From the NCBI GenBank assembly GCA_963763855.1, contig CAVXPU010000005.1, forward strand, positions 1,054,001 through 1,118,000: a stretch of 64,000 nt of DNA, read 5' to 3'. The notes under the pieces were generated by a model. The model was given only the letters and a program-made list of their open reading frames with translations, was not told the origin of the DNA and ran no database searches. Positions 46,387 through 55,362 of the stretch are shown here, one piece after another. Numbering within the stretch: position 1 is the first letter of the stretch; each line of letters opens with the position of its first letter. The DNA comes from JAIBCC01 sp963763855. GTDB taxonomy: Bacteria > Acidobacteriota > Blastocatellia > Pyrinomonadales > Pyrinomonadaceae. Both the position numbers and the translations under genes were made by a program.

Positions 46387-46773
46387 ATGTTTGACCAAAG
46401 AAATTACGAAAACAACGGTTTATTTTACTTGAGATGGGTGGCTAGAATTTTGAGTTTGGCGACCATTAGTTTGCTGTTTTTATTTGTTATCGGAGAAGGA
46501 ATCGATTTGAAAGTGATTGAATATCGCGAATGGCTCGGACTTTTATTTTTTCCGTTTGGATTGTTTGCGGGTCTTTTGATTTCCTGGCGGAATGAAGGAT
46601 TTGGCGGAATTATTTCAGTCGGAAGTTTGGCAGCCTTTTACCTGATTTACGGATTATTTTTGAATGGAAAACTCTGGCTCGGATGGACATTTATCCTATT
46701 TGGTTTTCCGGGGTTTTTATTTCTCCTTTATTGGCTGTTTTTGCCAAAGAATAACGGATTAAGGCATATTTAA
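46387..46773 (+). CDS. Small membrane protein, about four helices
   Basis: 128 residues from an ATG with GGAGG 6 nt upstream. The protein is strongly hydrophobic with four likely helices (for example ILSLATISLLFLFVIGEGI and LGWTFILFGFPGFLFLLYWL) and few charged residues. I recognise no named family. Within the stress operon its role is unknown; such proteins often adjust membrane properties or act as subunits for other membrane genes. Confidence 0.7.
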   Translation: MFDQRNYENNGLFYLRWVARILSLATISLLFLFVIGEGIDLKVIEYREWLGLLFFPFGLFAGLLISWRNEGFGGIISVGSLAAFYLIYGLFLNGKLWLGWTFILFGFPGFLFLLYWLFLPKNNGLRHI

Positions 46774-46783
46774 GGGAGTTATC

Positions 46784-47743
46784 ATGTATTACAAATTTTA
46801 CTTAAACACTCTATTGGCTATAGTTCTGCTTTGCAGCGGATCAGTTTTTTCGCAGAATAGACCAAAACTTCAGACAGAACGGCAACCCGGTATCGGCAAG
46901 GAAATTACAATTCTTGTAACGGCTTTTCCCCGTGGAGAAAAACAACGCGAAACCGTCGCAAAATTACAAAACAGCGACTTTGCAGTACTTGAAAATAAAC
47001 GTTCGCAACGAATAGTTTCCGTCAAAAATGCCAACGAATCTCCGTTAAACATTGCCGTGGTTGTTCAGGATAATCTTGATTGGCGGGTAAATAGTGAAAT
47101 TAAACCACTAAAAGAATTTATACAAAGTTTGCCCAAAGGTTCGCGTGCAATGACCGCTTATTTGACGATTGGCGGTGCGATTGTAACGCAGGAATTGACG
47201 ACAAATCTCAAGCAAGCCGCAGACACATTGCGAATAATCCGCAGTTCCTCTTTTCCACCGATCTTTAGTCCGTACGACGGCGTTGGCGATGTCTTGAAAC
47301 ATTTTGATGACAAAACAATTGGTCGAAAAATGATTATCGTGGTCTCTGACGGGCTAGATATGTCCGGCGGATACATTTCCGCGAGTCCCTATTTTTCGAC
47401 GTCGCTTGACCGGGCGATTCGCAATGCACAACGAGAGGGAATTGCTATTTTTACAATTTATGCACCCTCGGAAGATCGAAAGCCATATGGGCGTTTTGCG
47501 ATAAATTACGGACAAGGTTCGCTGATTCGCCTTGCAGATGAAACAGGCGGTGAAAGCTACATTGCGGGATTTGATTTTATTAATTTTTCACCATATCTCG
47601 AAGAATTTAAGCAGAATTTCCAGAGGCAATGGTTAATCAAATATCGAAGTTCAACCGTTGGAAAGGGTTTTCGAAGGATAGAGATAACAACCGATTTTGA
47701 TTTGCATCTCCATCATCCGGCTGGTTATGAACCGGGGAAGTAG
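46784..47743 (+). CDS. VWFA-related exported protein
   Basis: 319 residues with a signal peptide (about 1-23, ending VFSQ). A von Willebrand A-like fold follows (LNIAVVVQDNLDWRVNSEI as the first strand and MIDAS region; KMIIVVSDGLDMSGGYISA later). The MIDAS pattern DxSxS is degenerate, so metal binding may be lost. The layout matches the VWFA-related proteins common in Acidobacteria. It is in the stress operon and may bind envelope partners. Confidence 0.8.
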   Translation: MYYKFYLNTLLAIVLLCSGSVFSQNRPKLQTERQPGIGKEITILVTAFPRGEKQRETVAKLQNSDFAVLENKRSQRIVSVKNANESPLNIAVVVQDNLDWRVNSEIKPLKEFIQSLPKGSRAMTAYLTIGGAIVTQELTTNLKQAADTLRIIRSSSFPPIFSPYDGVGDVLKHFDDKTIGRKMIIVVSDGLDMSGGYISASPYFSTSLDRAIRNAQREGIAIFTIYAPSEDRKPYGRFAINYGQGSLIRLADETGGESYIAGFDFINFSPYLEEFKQNFQRQWLIKYRSSTVGKGFRRIEITTDFDLHLHHPAGYEPGK

Positions 47744-47789
47744 TTGGCATTTTCAAATTACGGAATCCAGTATAAGGAGAATAGTTATT

Positions 47790-48140
47790 ATGCAAAACAA
47801 TCAAACAATATTAGGCGGCGAAACCGAAAAACGTGATCTTAGTATCCGTATAGACGAAATAGGCTGGTCACTTTTCTTAATTATGATCGGTACACTTTGG
47901 CTGCTTCCAAGTACCGCAGTTCCGGCAGATACGTGGATACTTGGGGCTGGTCTGATTATGTTGGGAGTTAATTTCGCCCGCTATGCTTACGGTTTAGCGG
48001 TCAGCGGATTTTCAGTGTTTCTAGGGGTAGTGGCTTTTGTCGCGGGTTTTGGCGGTGTCTTCGATCTGAAAATTCCATTTATGGCGGCGGTATTCGTTGT
48101 AATTGGCTTAAGTCTTTTGTTCAGAGCGTTTTTGAAATAA
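47790..48140 (+). CDS. LiaF-like small membrane protein
   Basis: 116 residues from an ATG with AAGGAGA upstream. A soluble N-terminus with Arg/Asp residues (KRDLSIRIDEIGWSLFLI) is followed by four hydrophobic segments in the style of LiaI/LiaF transmembrane regions. There is no enzymatic motif. Within the sigma-54 stress operon it may sense or modify the membrane. Identification as LiaF-like is from the hydrophobicity pattern only. Confidence 0.65.
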   Translation: MQNNQTILGGETEKRDLSIRIDEIGWSLFLIMIGTLWLLPSTAVPADTWILGAGLIMLGVNFARYAYGLAVSGFSVFLGVVAFVAGFGGVFDLKIPFMAAVFVVIGLSLLFRAFLK

Positions 48141-48162
48141 CGCGGCAAAAGGAGGTTGGAAG

Positions 48163-48786
48163 ATGAATGAAATATACGAAAGCGACTTTAATAAATTGTC
48201 GATAAAGGCACATCAATTCTTGGCTGATGTTCCGATTCATAGCCTCGATTTTATCGAGCTAAAAGGCGGACGCAAAGGGATGTTGATGGACGAAATTTAT
48301 CGAATTATAGGATTGAATCAAGCGGAGGAATACAAGTTTGGCTTTATCACGGATTTTCTATTTTGGCTCCGCGGGCAAATTGGCAAAATTTTGAAGTGGG
48401 ATAACGTGCCGGAATTAGTAAACGCGAATTCGTGGATTAAAAAATTGACACAGGAAGAACGCGAAAAATCGCTAATTCCAACGGGCAAAGTTGAGAGCAT
48501 TAACACAATTCTCTATTGCTACGAGAAGGAAATTATGTTTGAGATCGTTAATCGAACGGTTCATTGTTTTTGGGTCTTAGCCGCTGTGGAAAAAGCCGGC
48601 GGTTATGATTTGTACGTGGCGATTTACGTCAAAAAACTCAACTGGCGAACCCCGATTTATATGACATTGGTTTCGCCGATTCTGAAATGGGTAATCTATC
48701 CCGCTGTCAAGAAGAATATCAAACGAAATTGGGAAGCGAGATTTTCTTCGTCCCGCATATCGCCGACGAAGGAGCTAAAAGTTTAG
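48163..48786 (+). CDS. DUF2867-like protein
   Basis: 207 residues. The sequence beginning DVPIHSLDFIELKGGRKGMLMD, with later FEIVNRTVHCFWVLAAVE and YVAIYVKKLNWRTPIYM, resembles DUF2867 proteins of unknown function. There is no signal peptide. A basic C-terminus (KKNIKRNWEARF) may contact membrane lipids. It has GGAGG before the start and overlaps the operon frame closely. Confidence 0.65.
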   Translation: MNEIYESDFNKLSIKAHQFLADVPIHSLDFIELKGGRKGMLMDEIYRIIGLNQAEEYKFGFITDFLFWLRGQIGKILKWDNVPELVNANSWIKKLTQEEREKSLIPTGKVESINTILYCYEKEIMFEIVNRTVHCFWVLAAVEKAGGYDLYVAIYVKKLNWRTPIYMTLVSPILKWVIYPAVKKNIKRNWEARFSSSRISPTKELKV

Positions 48787-48803
48787 AAAAAGGAGATATT
48801 AAA

Positions 48804-49202
48804 ATGACTAAAACAGAAGAAAACTTAAAACAAGCGATATTTGGCGAAGCAAAAGCGAGGCTTGAATATATGGCATTTGCAATGGAGGCGATGAAGGAGA
48901 ATCTGCCTGAATACGCACAGCTTTTTATGGAAGCCGCGGGTGCAGAAACGATTCACGGAATCAGTCATTTGCGTGTTGCGGGCGGGATCGGAAGCACGTT
49001 TGAAAATCTTGATGAATCCGCAAACGGCGAAGATTACGAGATTGAAACGATGTATCCAAACTTTATAAAAGACGCGGAAGCCGAAGGGCGAAAAGATGCG
49101 GCAGCGAGTTTCGTACTCGCTCTGGAACGCGAAACGCATCATCGGGCGATGTTTAAGGAAGCTTTTGAATCTTTCAAAAAGAGAAAATCTGCTGCTGGCT
49201 AA
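48804..49202 (+). CDS. Rubrerythrin-type diiron protein without rubredoxin domain
   Basis: 132 residues. The start MTKTEENLKQAIFGEAKARLEYMAFA has the Glu ligand. Later AGAETIHGISHLRVAGG, DAEAEGRKDAA and LALERETHHRAMFKEAFE supply the other Glu/His ligands of a four-helix diiron site. The usual C-terminal rubredoxin Fe site is absent, as in erythrin-like members. The family reduces peroxide or stores redox equivalents. It lies in the stress operon after the sigma-54 promoter. Confidence 0.88.
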   Translation: MTKTEENLKQAIFGEAKARLEYMAFAMEAMKENLPEYAQLFMEAAGAETIHGISHLRVAGGIGSTFENLDESANGEDYEIETMYPNFIKDAEAEGRKDAAASFVLALERETHHRAMFKEAFESFKKRKSAAG

Positions 49203-49271
49203 AGAAAGAAAGCAACAAGCTTTTTGATCAACGGATTGGTTGATTAGTAGATTTTGAGCCGAAAAAGGGAA

Positions 49272-49643
49272 ATGGAAAACTCAAAATACATCGCGAAATT
49301 GCTCGGTCCAACTTTGTTGGCACTAACAACTTCTGAAGCCTTAAATTTTCATATTTGGGCGGACAATTTCCCTCCAGTTACATATTTGAGCGGAACTTTA
49401 TTGTTAATCGGAGGGCTGTCAATCGTTCGTGTTCACAATTATTGGACGCGTGACTGGACGCTGATAATTACCCTTTTGGGTTGGGCGGCAATTATCTTTG
49501 GTTTATTCAGAATGTTCGTGCCGGAAGCGAAACAAGCCGGGCAAAATAGTGCGATTTACCTATTTCTCGCAATCGGAGCAATGGTCGGTCTTTATATGAC
49601 CTTTAAAGCTTTCGGTAAGGTGAAAAATGGAAACAATCCTTAA
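49272..49643 (+). CDS. Small membrane protein, unknown function
   Basis: 123 residues with four likely membrane segments (for example TYLSGTLLLIGGLSIVRVH, LIITLLGWAAIIFGLFRMF, AIYLFLAIGAMVGLYMTFKA). Its end overlaps the next gene by 17 bp, a sign of coupling. No named family recognised. It may cooperate with the DUF6544-like protein that follows. Confidence 0.65.
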   Translation: MENSKYIAKLLGPTLLALTTSEALNFHIWADNFPPVTYLSGTLLLIGGLSIVRVHNYWTRDWTLIITLLGWAAIIFGLFRMFVPEAKQAGQNSAIYLFLAIGAMVGLYMTFKAFGKVKNGNNP

Positions 49644-50733
49644 AATTATATTTTCTTTCGTGGTCACAATTCACGGATTAATCCATTTGATGGGCTTTGC
49701 GAAAGCGTTTAATTTTGCCGAAATGAGTCAATTAACGCAGCCGATTTCTAAAAATCAGGGGGTGCTGTGGCTAATTACGACATTGCTGTTTCTGACAATG
49801 ATTCCGATGTTTTTGCTGCGAAAAGATTGGTGGTGGCTGATTGGAATTGTCGCGATTTTTGCCTCACAGTTTTTGATATTCACAACTTGGCAAGATGCGA
49901 AATTTGGCACGATCGCAAACGTAATTATTCTAGTCGCAGTGACTATAGGCTACGGACAATGGAATTTTGCCAATGGCTACAAAAGTGAAGTGAAAGTCGG
50001 TTTGATCCAAACAGCGAATATGCCCGATACGATCTTAAACGAATCTGATATTCAAACTTTGCCCGAACCGGTTCAAAAATATCTACGTTATATAGGCTCA
50101 ATCGGAAAACCAAAAGTGAACAATTTTAAGGTTAAATTCAATGGGAAACTCAGAAAAAACGAAGAGTCGGAATGGATGCCGTTCAATTCTGAACAATATA
50201 ACTTTCAGCAGTCTGCGACACGTCTTTTTTTTATGGACGCGGTAATGAAAAAATTGCCTGTGGCAGGTTTTCATTGCTTCAAAAACGGGAAGGCGTTTAT
50301 GGATATTCGGCTTTTGTCACTAATAAAAGTGCAGTATCAAGACGGCGAAGAGATGAATACTGCCGAAACTGTGACCTTTTTTAACGATATGTGCTGCATG
50401 GCTCCGGCGACTCTGATCGATAAACGAATTAAGTGGCTTGAAGTAGAGAAAGACAAGGTGAAAGCTGACTTTACGAACAATGGTATCACGATTTCGGCTT
50501 GGCTTTATTTTAACGAGAAAGGCGAACTTATCAACTTTGTTTCAAACGACAGATACAATGTTGACGCGGGGAAAAGGTTGCCTTGGTCAACACCGCTAAA
50601 GGATTATAAGCAAGTAAATGGTCGGATGATTCCCGGTTACGCGGAGGCAGTCTACAGCTATCCAGCCGGCGATTCGGCTTATGGAACTTTTAGTTTTGGC
50701 GAAATCGAATACAACGTTAAAGACTTTGATTAA
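49627..50733 (+). CDS. DUF6544-like membrane protein
   Basis: 368 residues. An N-terminal hydrophobic half with about four helices (1-115) leads to a beta-rich extracytosolic part (about 140-368) with a lipocalin-like strand pattern (LYFNEKGELINFVSNDRYN; GYAEAVYSYPAGDSAYGTFSF). This matches DUF6544 proteins in overall plan. Substrate and role are unknown. It is in the same operon as the rubrerythrin and stress proteins. Confidence 0.65.
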   Translation: METILKIIFSFVVTIHGLIHLMGFAKAFNFAEMSQLTQPISKNQGVLWLITTLLFLTMIPMFLLRKDWWWLIGIVAIFASQFLIFTTWQDAKFGTIANVIILVAVTIGYGQWNFANGYKSEVKVGLIQTANMPDTILNESDIQTLPEPVQKYLRYIGSIGKPKVNNFKVKFNGKLRKNEESEWMPFNSEQYNFQQSATRLFFMDAVMKKLPVAGFHCFKNGKAFMDIRLLSLIKVQYQDGEEMNTAETVTFFNDMCCMAPATLIDKRIKWLEVEKDKVKADFTNNGITISAWLYFNEKGELINFVSNDRYNVDAGKRLPWSTPLKDYKQVNGRMIPGYAEAVYSYPAGDSAYGTFSFGEIEYNVKDFD

Positions 50734-50740
50734 GGGGTTT

Positions 50741-51871
50741 ATGAATAGAAGGAAATTTATCCAAAAAGCCATAAAACGAATGTTTATAATTATATTGGGA
50801 TTCTCCTTAATTCTGACCGTTATTTTGTTTATGTATAGTCCCGGTAAAATCGAACAGTATTTAGACGAAACCGGTAAACCAATTCCCGGAAGTATTTCAG
50901 AAAAAACATTTATAGAAATTGGCGGTGTAAAACAAGGGATGTTTATTAGAAGTAAAAATATTAACAATCCTGTTCTTTTATATCTGCATGGCGGACCTGC
51001 TTTTCCAAATTACTTTTTGATCGAAAAGTTTAACCCCGGACTCGAAGATTATTTTACGGTGTGCTACTGGGAACAACGTGGCGGCGGGCTTTCTTATACG
51101 CCGGAGGTAACGTTGGAAAGTATGAATTTGAATCAGCTTTCATCAGACGCTATTGAGATAACAAATTATTTACGCAAACGGTTTGGAAAGGAAAAGATCT
51201 TTTTGATGGCTCTTTCCGGCGGCACAACGGTCGCTTTATTGGCAGCATCCCAAAAACCGGAGTTGTATAACGCATATATTGCGATGGCACAGATTACTAA
51301 TCAACCTGAATCAGAAAAAATCGCATATAAATATATGCTGGAGCGGTATAAGGCTGTTGGAAATCAAAAAGCAATTAATGAATTAGAAAAACACCGTGTT
51401 TTGGAATCTGATTCAGACATTGTTTCATACTTCAAAGCTCCCCTACGTGACCAGTATATGCACGAGCTTGGCATCGGAACAATGCACGAAATGACGTCGG
51501 TTTTTTGGGACCTTTTTATTCCCCTATGGACTTGTAAAGCCTATACGCTGAGAGAAAAGATAAACATTTGGAGATCAAAATTTTCATTTTTACCCAAAAC
51601 AAAGCTCATAAATGAAATCCTGGAAACAGATTTTACTGCTAAAGTTCCGAAACTGGATATTCCTGTTTACTTTTTTAGCGGAAAATATGATTTAACAGTC
51701 AATGTTGATCTATCCAAAGCTTATTTGGTTAAACTTCAAGCACCGCTTAAAGGGTTTTACACTTTCGAAAATTCAGCACACAGCCCTTTATTTGAAGAAC
51801 CCTCGAAGGTGAGACAAATAATCGAAGAAGATATACTGAATAATAAAAACAGTTTAGCGGATAAAAATTAA
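50741..51871 (+). CDS. Alpha/beta hydrolase with membrane anchor
   Basis: 376 residues from an ATG with AAGGGG upstream. One N-terminal membrane helix (about 15-35). HGGPAFPNY is the oxyanion region, MALSGGTTVALL the nucleophile elbow (Ser; the usual first G is replaced by A), GKYDLTVN the likely Asp and ENSAHSPLFEEP the His. The pattern is like prolyl iminopeptidase-type hydrolases. The anchor and operon suggest a role at the membrane. It is the last gene of the first stress operon. Confidence 0.75.
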   Translation: MNRRKFIQKAIKRMFIIILGFSLILTVILFMYSPGKIEQYLDETGKPIPGSISEKTFIEIGGVKQGMFIRSKNINNPVLLYLHGGPAFPNYFLIEKFNPGLEDYFTVCYWEQRGGGLSYTPEVTLESMNLNQLSSDAIEITNYLRKRFGKEKIFLMALSGGTTVALLAASQKPELYNAYIAMAQITNQPESEKIAYKYMLERYKAVGNQKAINELEKHRVLESDSDIVSYFKAPLRDQYMHELGIGTMHEMTSVFWDLFIPLWTCKAYTLREKINIWRSKFSFLPKTKLINEILETDFTAKVPKLDIPVYFFSGKYDLTVNVDLSKAYLVKLQAPLKGFYTFENSAHSPLFEEPSKVRQIIEEDILNNKNSLADKN

Positions 51872-52002
51872 CCTACGGCTGGACGAAGCCTCAAACGAAC
51901 GCCGCTTCGAAAATTTTTCGTGATACTGCGAAATATTCCCCAGTTTTTTCTAAACCCTCAACTATAAGACCCTAATTCGTTACCGTTTTACGCAAAAGCT
52001 AT

Positions 52003-52018
52003 TGGCATAGTTTTTGTT
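52003..52018 (+). promoter_or_regulatory. Weak sigma-54 (-24/-12) promoter
   Basis: TGGCATAGTTTTTGTT keeps TGGCATAG, shared with the promoter at 55171, but the -12 has GT in place of GC. It lies 60 bp before the next gene. Confidence 0.45.
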
Positions 52019-52078
52019 ATGTATAAAGGGTAGGACGACTATGAATTAGCGGTTGCATGAGCAATCAAGGAGGCAAAA

Positions 52079-52468
52079 ATGTTGACACAAGAAAAACCAA
52101 TTGAAGCGGGCAATAAATCTTTTGTCGAACGGATAGCAAATCAGCTAGGCATTACGGCGAATGCAAAATACATCTACTCCGAACCGGTTGAACGCGACGG
52201 CGTAACGGTAATTCCGGTCGCAAAAGCTGCCTATGGATTTGGCGGAGGAAGCGGCAAAAAAGAAGACGAAGAGGGCTCGGGCGGTGGTGGCGGAGTTTCC
52301 GTTACGCCGGTCGGCTACATCGAGATAAAGGATGGCGAATCGCATTTCCGCCAGATTATTGATTCAGCGTCAATGTTGACGTTAATCGCAATCGGCTCTT
52401 TGTCGCTGTTAACAGTGGTTTGGGGCGTATCAAGATTGCTCCACACATCTGAAAGGAGGGCACAATGA
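52079..52468 (+). CDS. GerW/YtfJ-like protein
   Basis: 129 residues. FVERIANQLGITANAKYIYSEPVERDGVTVIPVAKAAYGFGGGSG is the GerW-type core, then a Gly-rich loop, VSVTPVGYIEIKDGE and a C-terminal helix. In spore formers GerW is a spore-coat protein, but homologues occur widely in non-spore formers, where the role is unknown. AAGGAGG precedes the start. Its end overlaps the nitroreductase gene by four bases (ATGA). Confidence 0.8.
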   Translation: MLTQEKPIEAGNKSFVERIANQLGITANAKYIYSEPVERDGVTVIPVAKAAYGFGGGSGKKEDEEGSGGGGGVSVTPVGYIEIKDGESHFRQIIDSASMLTLIAIGSLSLLTVVWGVSRLLHTSERRAQ

Positions 52469-53457
52469 ATAACGTCAATTCAACCGCAACGGCACGAAAA
52501 ACATTTGATCGAGACGCTATTTTGGCTGAGAAACTCTTATTTTGCCTTGAGTATGCGATTCTCGCTCCATCAAGTCATAACACTCAACCTTGGATGTTTA
52601 AGATTGTCGGTGAAGACACAATTGAAGTTTATGCCGATGATTCACGCCACTTGAAAATTGCTGATGCTGATAAACGCGAACTCTACATCAGTGTTGGCTG
52701 TGCTTTGGAAAATTTACTGATCGCCGCCGAATATCACGGATACGATGCACGGGTAAATTATTTTCCAAACCCCATAAACGAAAACCTTGTCGCTACCATC
52801 CATTTTAATCAGAGTGCCGAACACAGAATTTTGCCCGAAATGTTTGAGGCTATCTACGAGCGACGCACAAATCACAATGAATTTACCAAAGAGCCGATTT
52901 CGCCCGAAGACCAACAACGCCTTCAAAATTGTTGTAGGGAAGACGGAATTTGGCTCTTTTTGACAAGTGAAACGGAAACAAGACGGAAAGTGGAAGATCT
53001 AATTACTCGAGCGGATGCTTTGCAATTTGCTGATCCGAAATTCCGAGAAGAACTCGGCTACTGGATCGGACAAGGCGTTTTCGGTGCCTCGTGGCTGATT
53101 GCGAAAATTTCACAGTTTGCGGTGACTCATATAAATCTCGGCAATTCTACGGCAAAAAAAGATTCCGAAGTATTAATGAGTTCGCCGGTTTTGGGAGTAA
53201 TTTGCAGTGAAAAAAATGATCGTCAAACGCAGGTTCAAGTGGGGCAAATTTTTGAACGAATTTACCTGAAAGCAACAACTCTCGGAATAAGTTTGCAGCC
53301 GATGAGTCAGATCGTGCAGGTGCCGGATATAAAAGCCGAATTAGCAAAATTATTACCCGATTCAAACGCTTTTCCGCAGCAACCATTCCGGCTGGGTTTT
53401 GGAGAATCCGATTCAAAACGAACTCCACGCCGTCCGCTTGAAGAAGTTTTGCTCTGA
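52465..53457 (+). CDS. Acg-type nitroreductase
   Basis: 330 residues. LEYAILAPSSHNTQPWMF is the nitroreductase FMN-binding region; RRTNHNEFTKEPI and the C-terminal QPMSQIVQVPDIKAEL follow the Acg/Rv2032-like pattern. Acg-type proteins are strongly induced under hypoxia or stress in mycobacteria and may bind FMN rather than catalyse. Its pairing with a universal stress protein and rubrerythrin suggests a similar dormancy-type response here; that comparison is inference. Confidence 0.85.
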   Translation: MNNVNSTATARKTFDRDAILAEKLLFCLEYAILAPSSHNTQPWMFKIVGEDTIEVYADDSRHLKIADADKRELYISVGCALENLLIAAEYHGYDARVNYFPNPINENLVATIHFNQSAEHRILPEMFEAIYERRTNHNEFTKEPISPEDQQRLQNCCREDGIWLFLTSETETRRKVEDLITRADALQFADPKFREELGYWIGQGVFGASWLIAKISQFAVTHINLGNSTAKKDSEVLMSSPVLGVICSEKNDRQTQVQVGQIFERIYLKATTLGISLQPMSQIVQVPDIKAELAKLLPDSNAFPQQPFRLGFGESDSKRTPRRPLEEVLL

Positions 53458-53485
53458 TAAAGCGGCTGTGAAAAGAGGTAAAAGT

Positions 53486-54943
53486 ATGAAAAACGTATTT
53501 GCCCATATCATTTTTATAGTAGTTTTCGCCTCGTTGGTTCATACGTCAAACGCCCAAACCGAATCGTTTGTAGTTCGTAATGTCAATGTCATTGATGTTG
53601 AAAACGGCAAAGCTATCAGCAACCAGGACGTTTTCATCGAAAACGGTAGAATCTTCAAAATTACACGCTCAAACGATAAAAAATCTAATCTCAAAACCAT
53701 CGATGGGGGCGGTAAATTCCTGATTCCCGGACTTTGGGATTTCCACGTTCACGCACTCGCTTTGCCCAACGAGGAGAAGTTTTCGTTGCCTGTTTATGTA
53801 GCAAACGGCATTACGGGAATTCGCGATTTGGGTTCTTTCAAGAACCTCACGGAACAAAAGAATCTTGCCGAATCGGCTGAAAATAACAAGATTATCAGCC
53901 CGAGAATCGTTTTAACGGGTGCAATTATTGATGGACCTCCGGGAGCTTGGCAAGGCATCCGCGTCGCGAAAACACGCGAAGACGGAATCCGCGAGGCAAA
54001 TAAATTGCTTGATGAAGGTTGGCAATATCTCAAAACCTATTCACTTTTGCCGCTCGATGCATATCTTGGAGTCGCCGAAGTCGCCAAAAAACGCAATGTT
54101 CCGCTCATCGGACATATTCCCGACGGCATAAAAATGATGGATGCTGTTAATGCCGGACACAAAGCCGTCGAACATATTGATAAGGTTTTGCTCGGCTGTT
54201 CGAGCAAAGAAGATGAAGTAATTGCAGACCGTGCCAAAATCATCGAAAGCGGCGATTTGCAGCAGTTGTTTGTGAGTTTCCGAAAACACAAAGCTCAGAT
54301 GATCAACTCGGTTGACTGGAAAAAATGTGAACAACTTGCCGAAAAGATGGCGAAAAATAAAATGTTCGTTTCGCCGACGATGATTGTTATCGATTTCTAT
54401 CTCGGCAAAGACCCGCCGCCGACCGATCCGCGTTTTCGATTCGTCCCTGAAGCAATCAAAAAACAATGGACCGAAGCCGACCGCAGACGTATGGGACGCA
54501 CTCAAGATGATTACGATTTTGCTGCAAAAACGAAAGAGCTTGATTTGAAATTGCTCAAAATATTGCAGGAAAAAGGAGTTGGAATTTTAGCGAGTTCGGA
54601 CGCGGCTTGGATAAATCCTTATATTTTTCATGGCTTTTCGGTCTTGGACGAAATCGAGCGTTACGTAAACGAGGCAAAACTAACTCCCGCCGAAGCCCTG
54701 CAAACCGCGACATTAAATCCCGCAAAATTCTTGGGAAAGCAAAATGAATTCGGCAAAATTGAAACAGGATTTGTTGCGGATTTAGTTTTGCTTGAAGCAA
54801 ATCCGCTCGAAGATATTAAGAATATTCGACGAATTAACACCGTAATTCTACGCGGGAAAATTCTTGATCGGGTCGTACTAGATGGGCTGCTACGAGACGT
54901 AGAAAAAAACTCAGCAACTGTCGAACAGACGGAGATGAAATAA
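53486..54943 (+). CDS. Exported amidohydrolase
   Basis: 485 residues with a signal peptide (about 1-23, ending SNAQ). The metal-dependent hydrolase core shows HVH in GLWDFHVHALAL, a probable carbamylated Lys in YLKTYS, further His in IGHIPDG and VEHIDKVL, and an Asp in LASSDAAWINPY. The end FVADLVLLEANPLEDI is typical of imidazolonepropionase/dipeptidase-like amidohydrolases. It acts outside the cytosol on a cyclic amide or peptide; the substrate is unknown. It is separated from the nitroreductase gene by 28 bp and likely shares the sigma-54 operon. Confidence 0.8.
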   Translation: MKNVFAHIIFIVVFASLVHTSNAQTESFVVRNVNVIDVENGKAISNQDVFIENGRIFKITRSNDKKSNLKTIDGGGKFLIPGLWDFHVHALALPNEEKFSLPVYVANGITGIRDLGSFKNLTEQKNLAESAENNKIISPRIVLTGAIIDGPPGAWQGIRVAKTREDGIREANKLLDEGWQYLKTYSLLPLDAYLGVAEVAKKRNVPLIGHIPDGIKMMDAVNAGHKAVEHIDKVLLGCSSKEDEVIADRAKIIESGDLQQLFVSFRKHKAQMINSVDWKKCEQLAEKMAKNKMFVSPTMIVIDFYLGKDPPPTDPRFRFVPEAIKKQWTEADRRRMGRTQDDYDFAAKTKELDLKLLKILQEKGVGILASSDAAWINPYIFHGFSVLDEIERYVNEAKLTPAEALQTATLNPAKFLGKQNEFGKIETGFVADLVLLEANPLEDIKNIRRINTVILRGKILDRVVLDGLLRDVEKNSATVEQTEMK

Positions 54944-55073
54944 TTAAAAGGACCTTACGGATTGCACATTTATTGAGATCAGAACTTATGAGTAAATCTA
55001 AACACAAATAAATCGATATGACTTCGTTTAGATTTACTTACTTCTATCTCTTCTAAGCTGCCGCAAATCCAAT

Positions 55074-55089
55074 TGTGAAATTACTCACA
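55074..55089. promoter_or_regulatory. CRP/FNR-type palindrome
   Basis: TGTGAAATTACTCACA is an exact TGTGA-N6-TCACA. Centred about 115 bp before the predicted sigma-54 start, it could bind a CRP-family protein or serve as an activator site. Confidence 0.5.
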
Positions 55090-55170
55090 TAGAAGTGCGT
55101 AAAAACACCTAATTTAGTCGAATTTTCCAGCTTTTCAAGTCAAAACCGAACAAAACACCCAACAAAAAAG

Positions 55171-55186
55171 TGGCATAGCGTTTGCA
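55171..55186 (+). promoter_or_regulatory. Sigma-54 (-24/-12) promoter of the protease operon
   Basis: TGGCATAGCGTTTGCA matches the consensus with correct GG-GC spacing. Start expected near 55198; GGAGG lies before the protease ATG at 55363. Confidence 0.75.
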
Positions 55187-55362
55187 CTTACCTTTATTTA
55201 GAAGACTATTTTTGATTTCTCGATTGCGGATTCTATTTCGTCAAAAGTGAGGGGAAATTCGCAGTTGATTCAAAGGACATTGAAGCGGCTTTGTGCGGGT
55301 CGAAGTCTTTTTTTTGGAGGAATAAGCTTTCGCATAAAGATTTGAAATGGAGGTGTAAAGCT

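Larger units (their letters stand above)
54944..55362. other. 419-bp intergenic region with CRP-like site and sigma-54 promoter
   Basis: No coding frame is supported. It holds a perfect TGTGA-N6-TCACA palindrome at 55074-55089 and a sigma-54 promoter at 55171-55186. The remainder is AT-rich. Confidence 0.6.
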
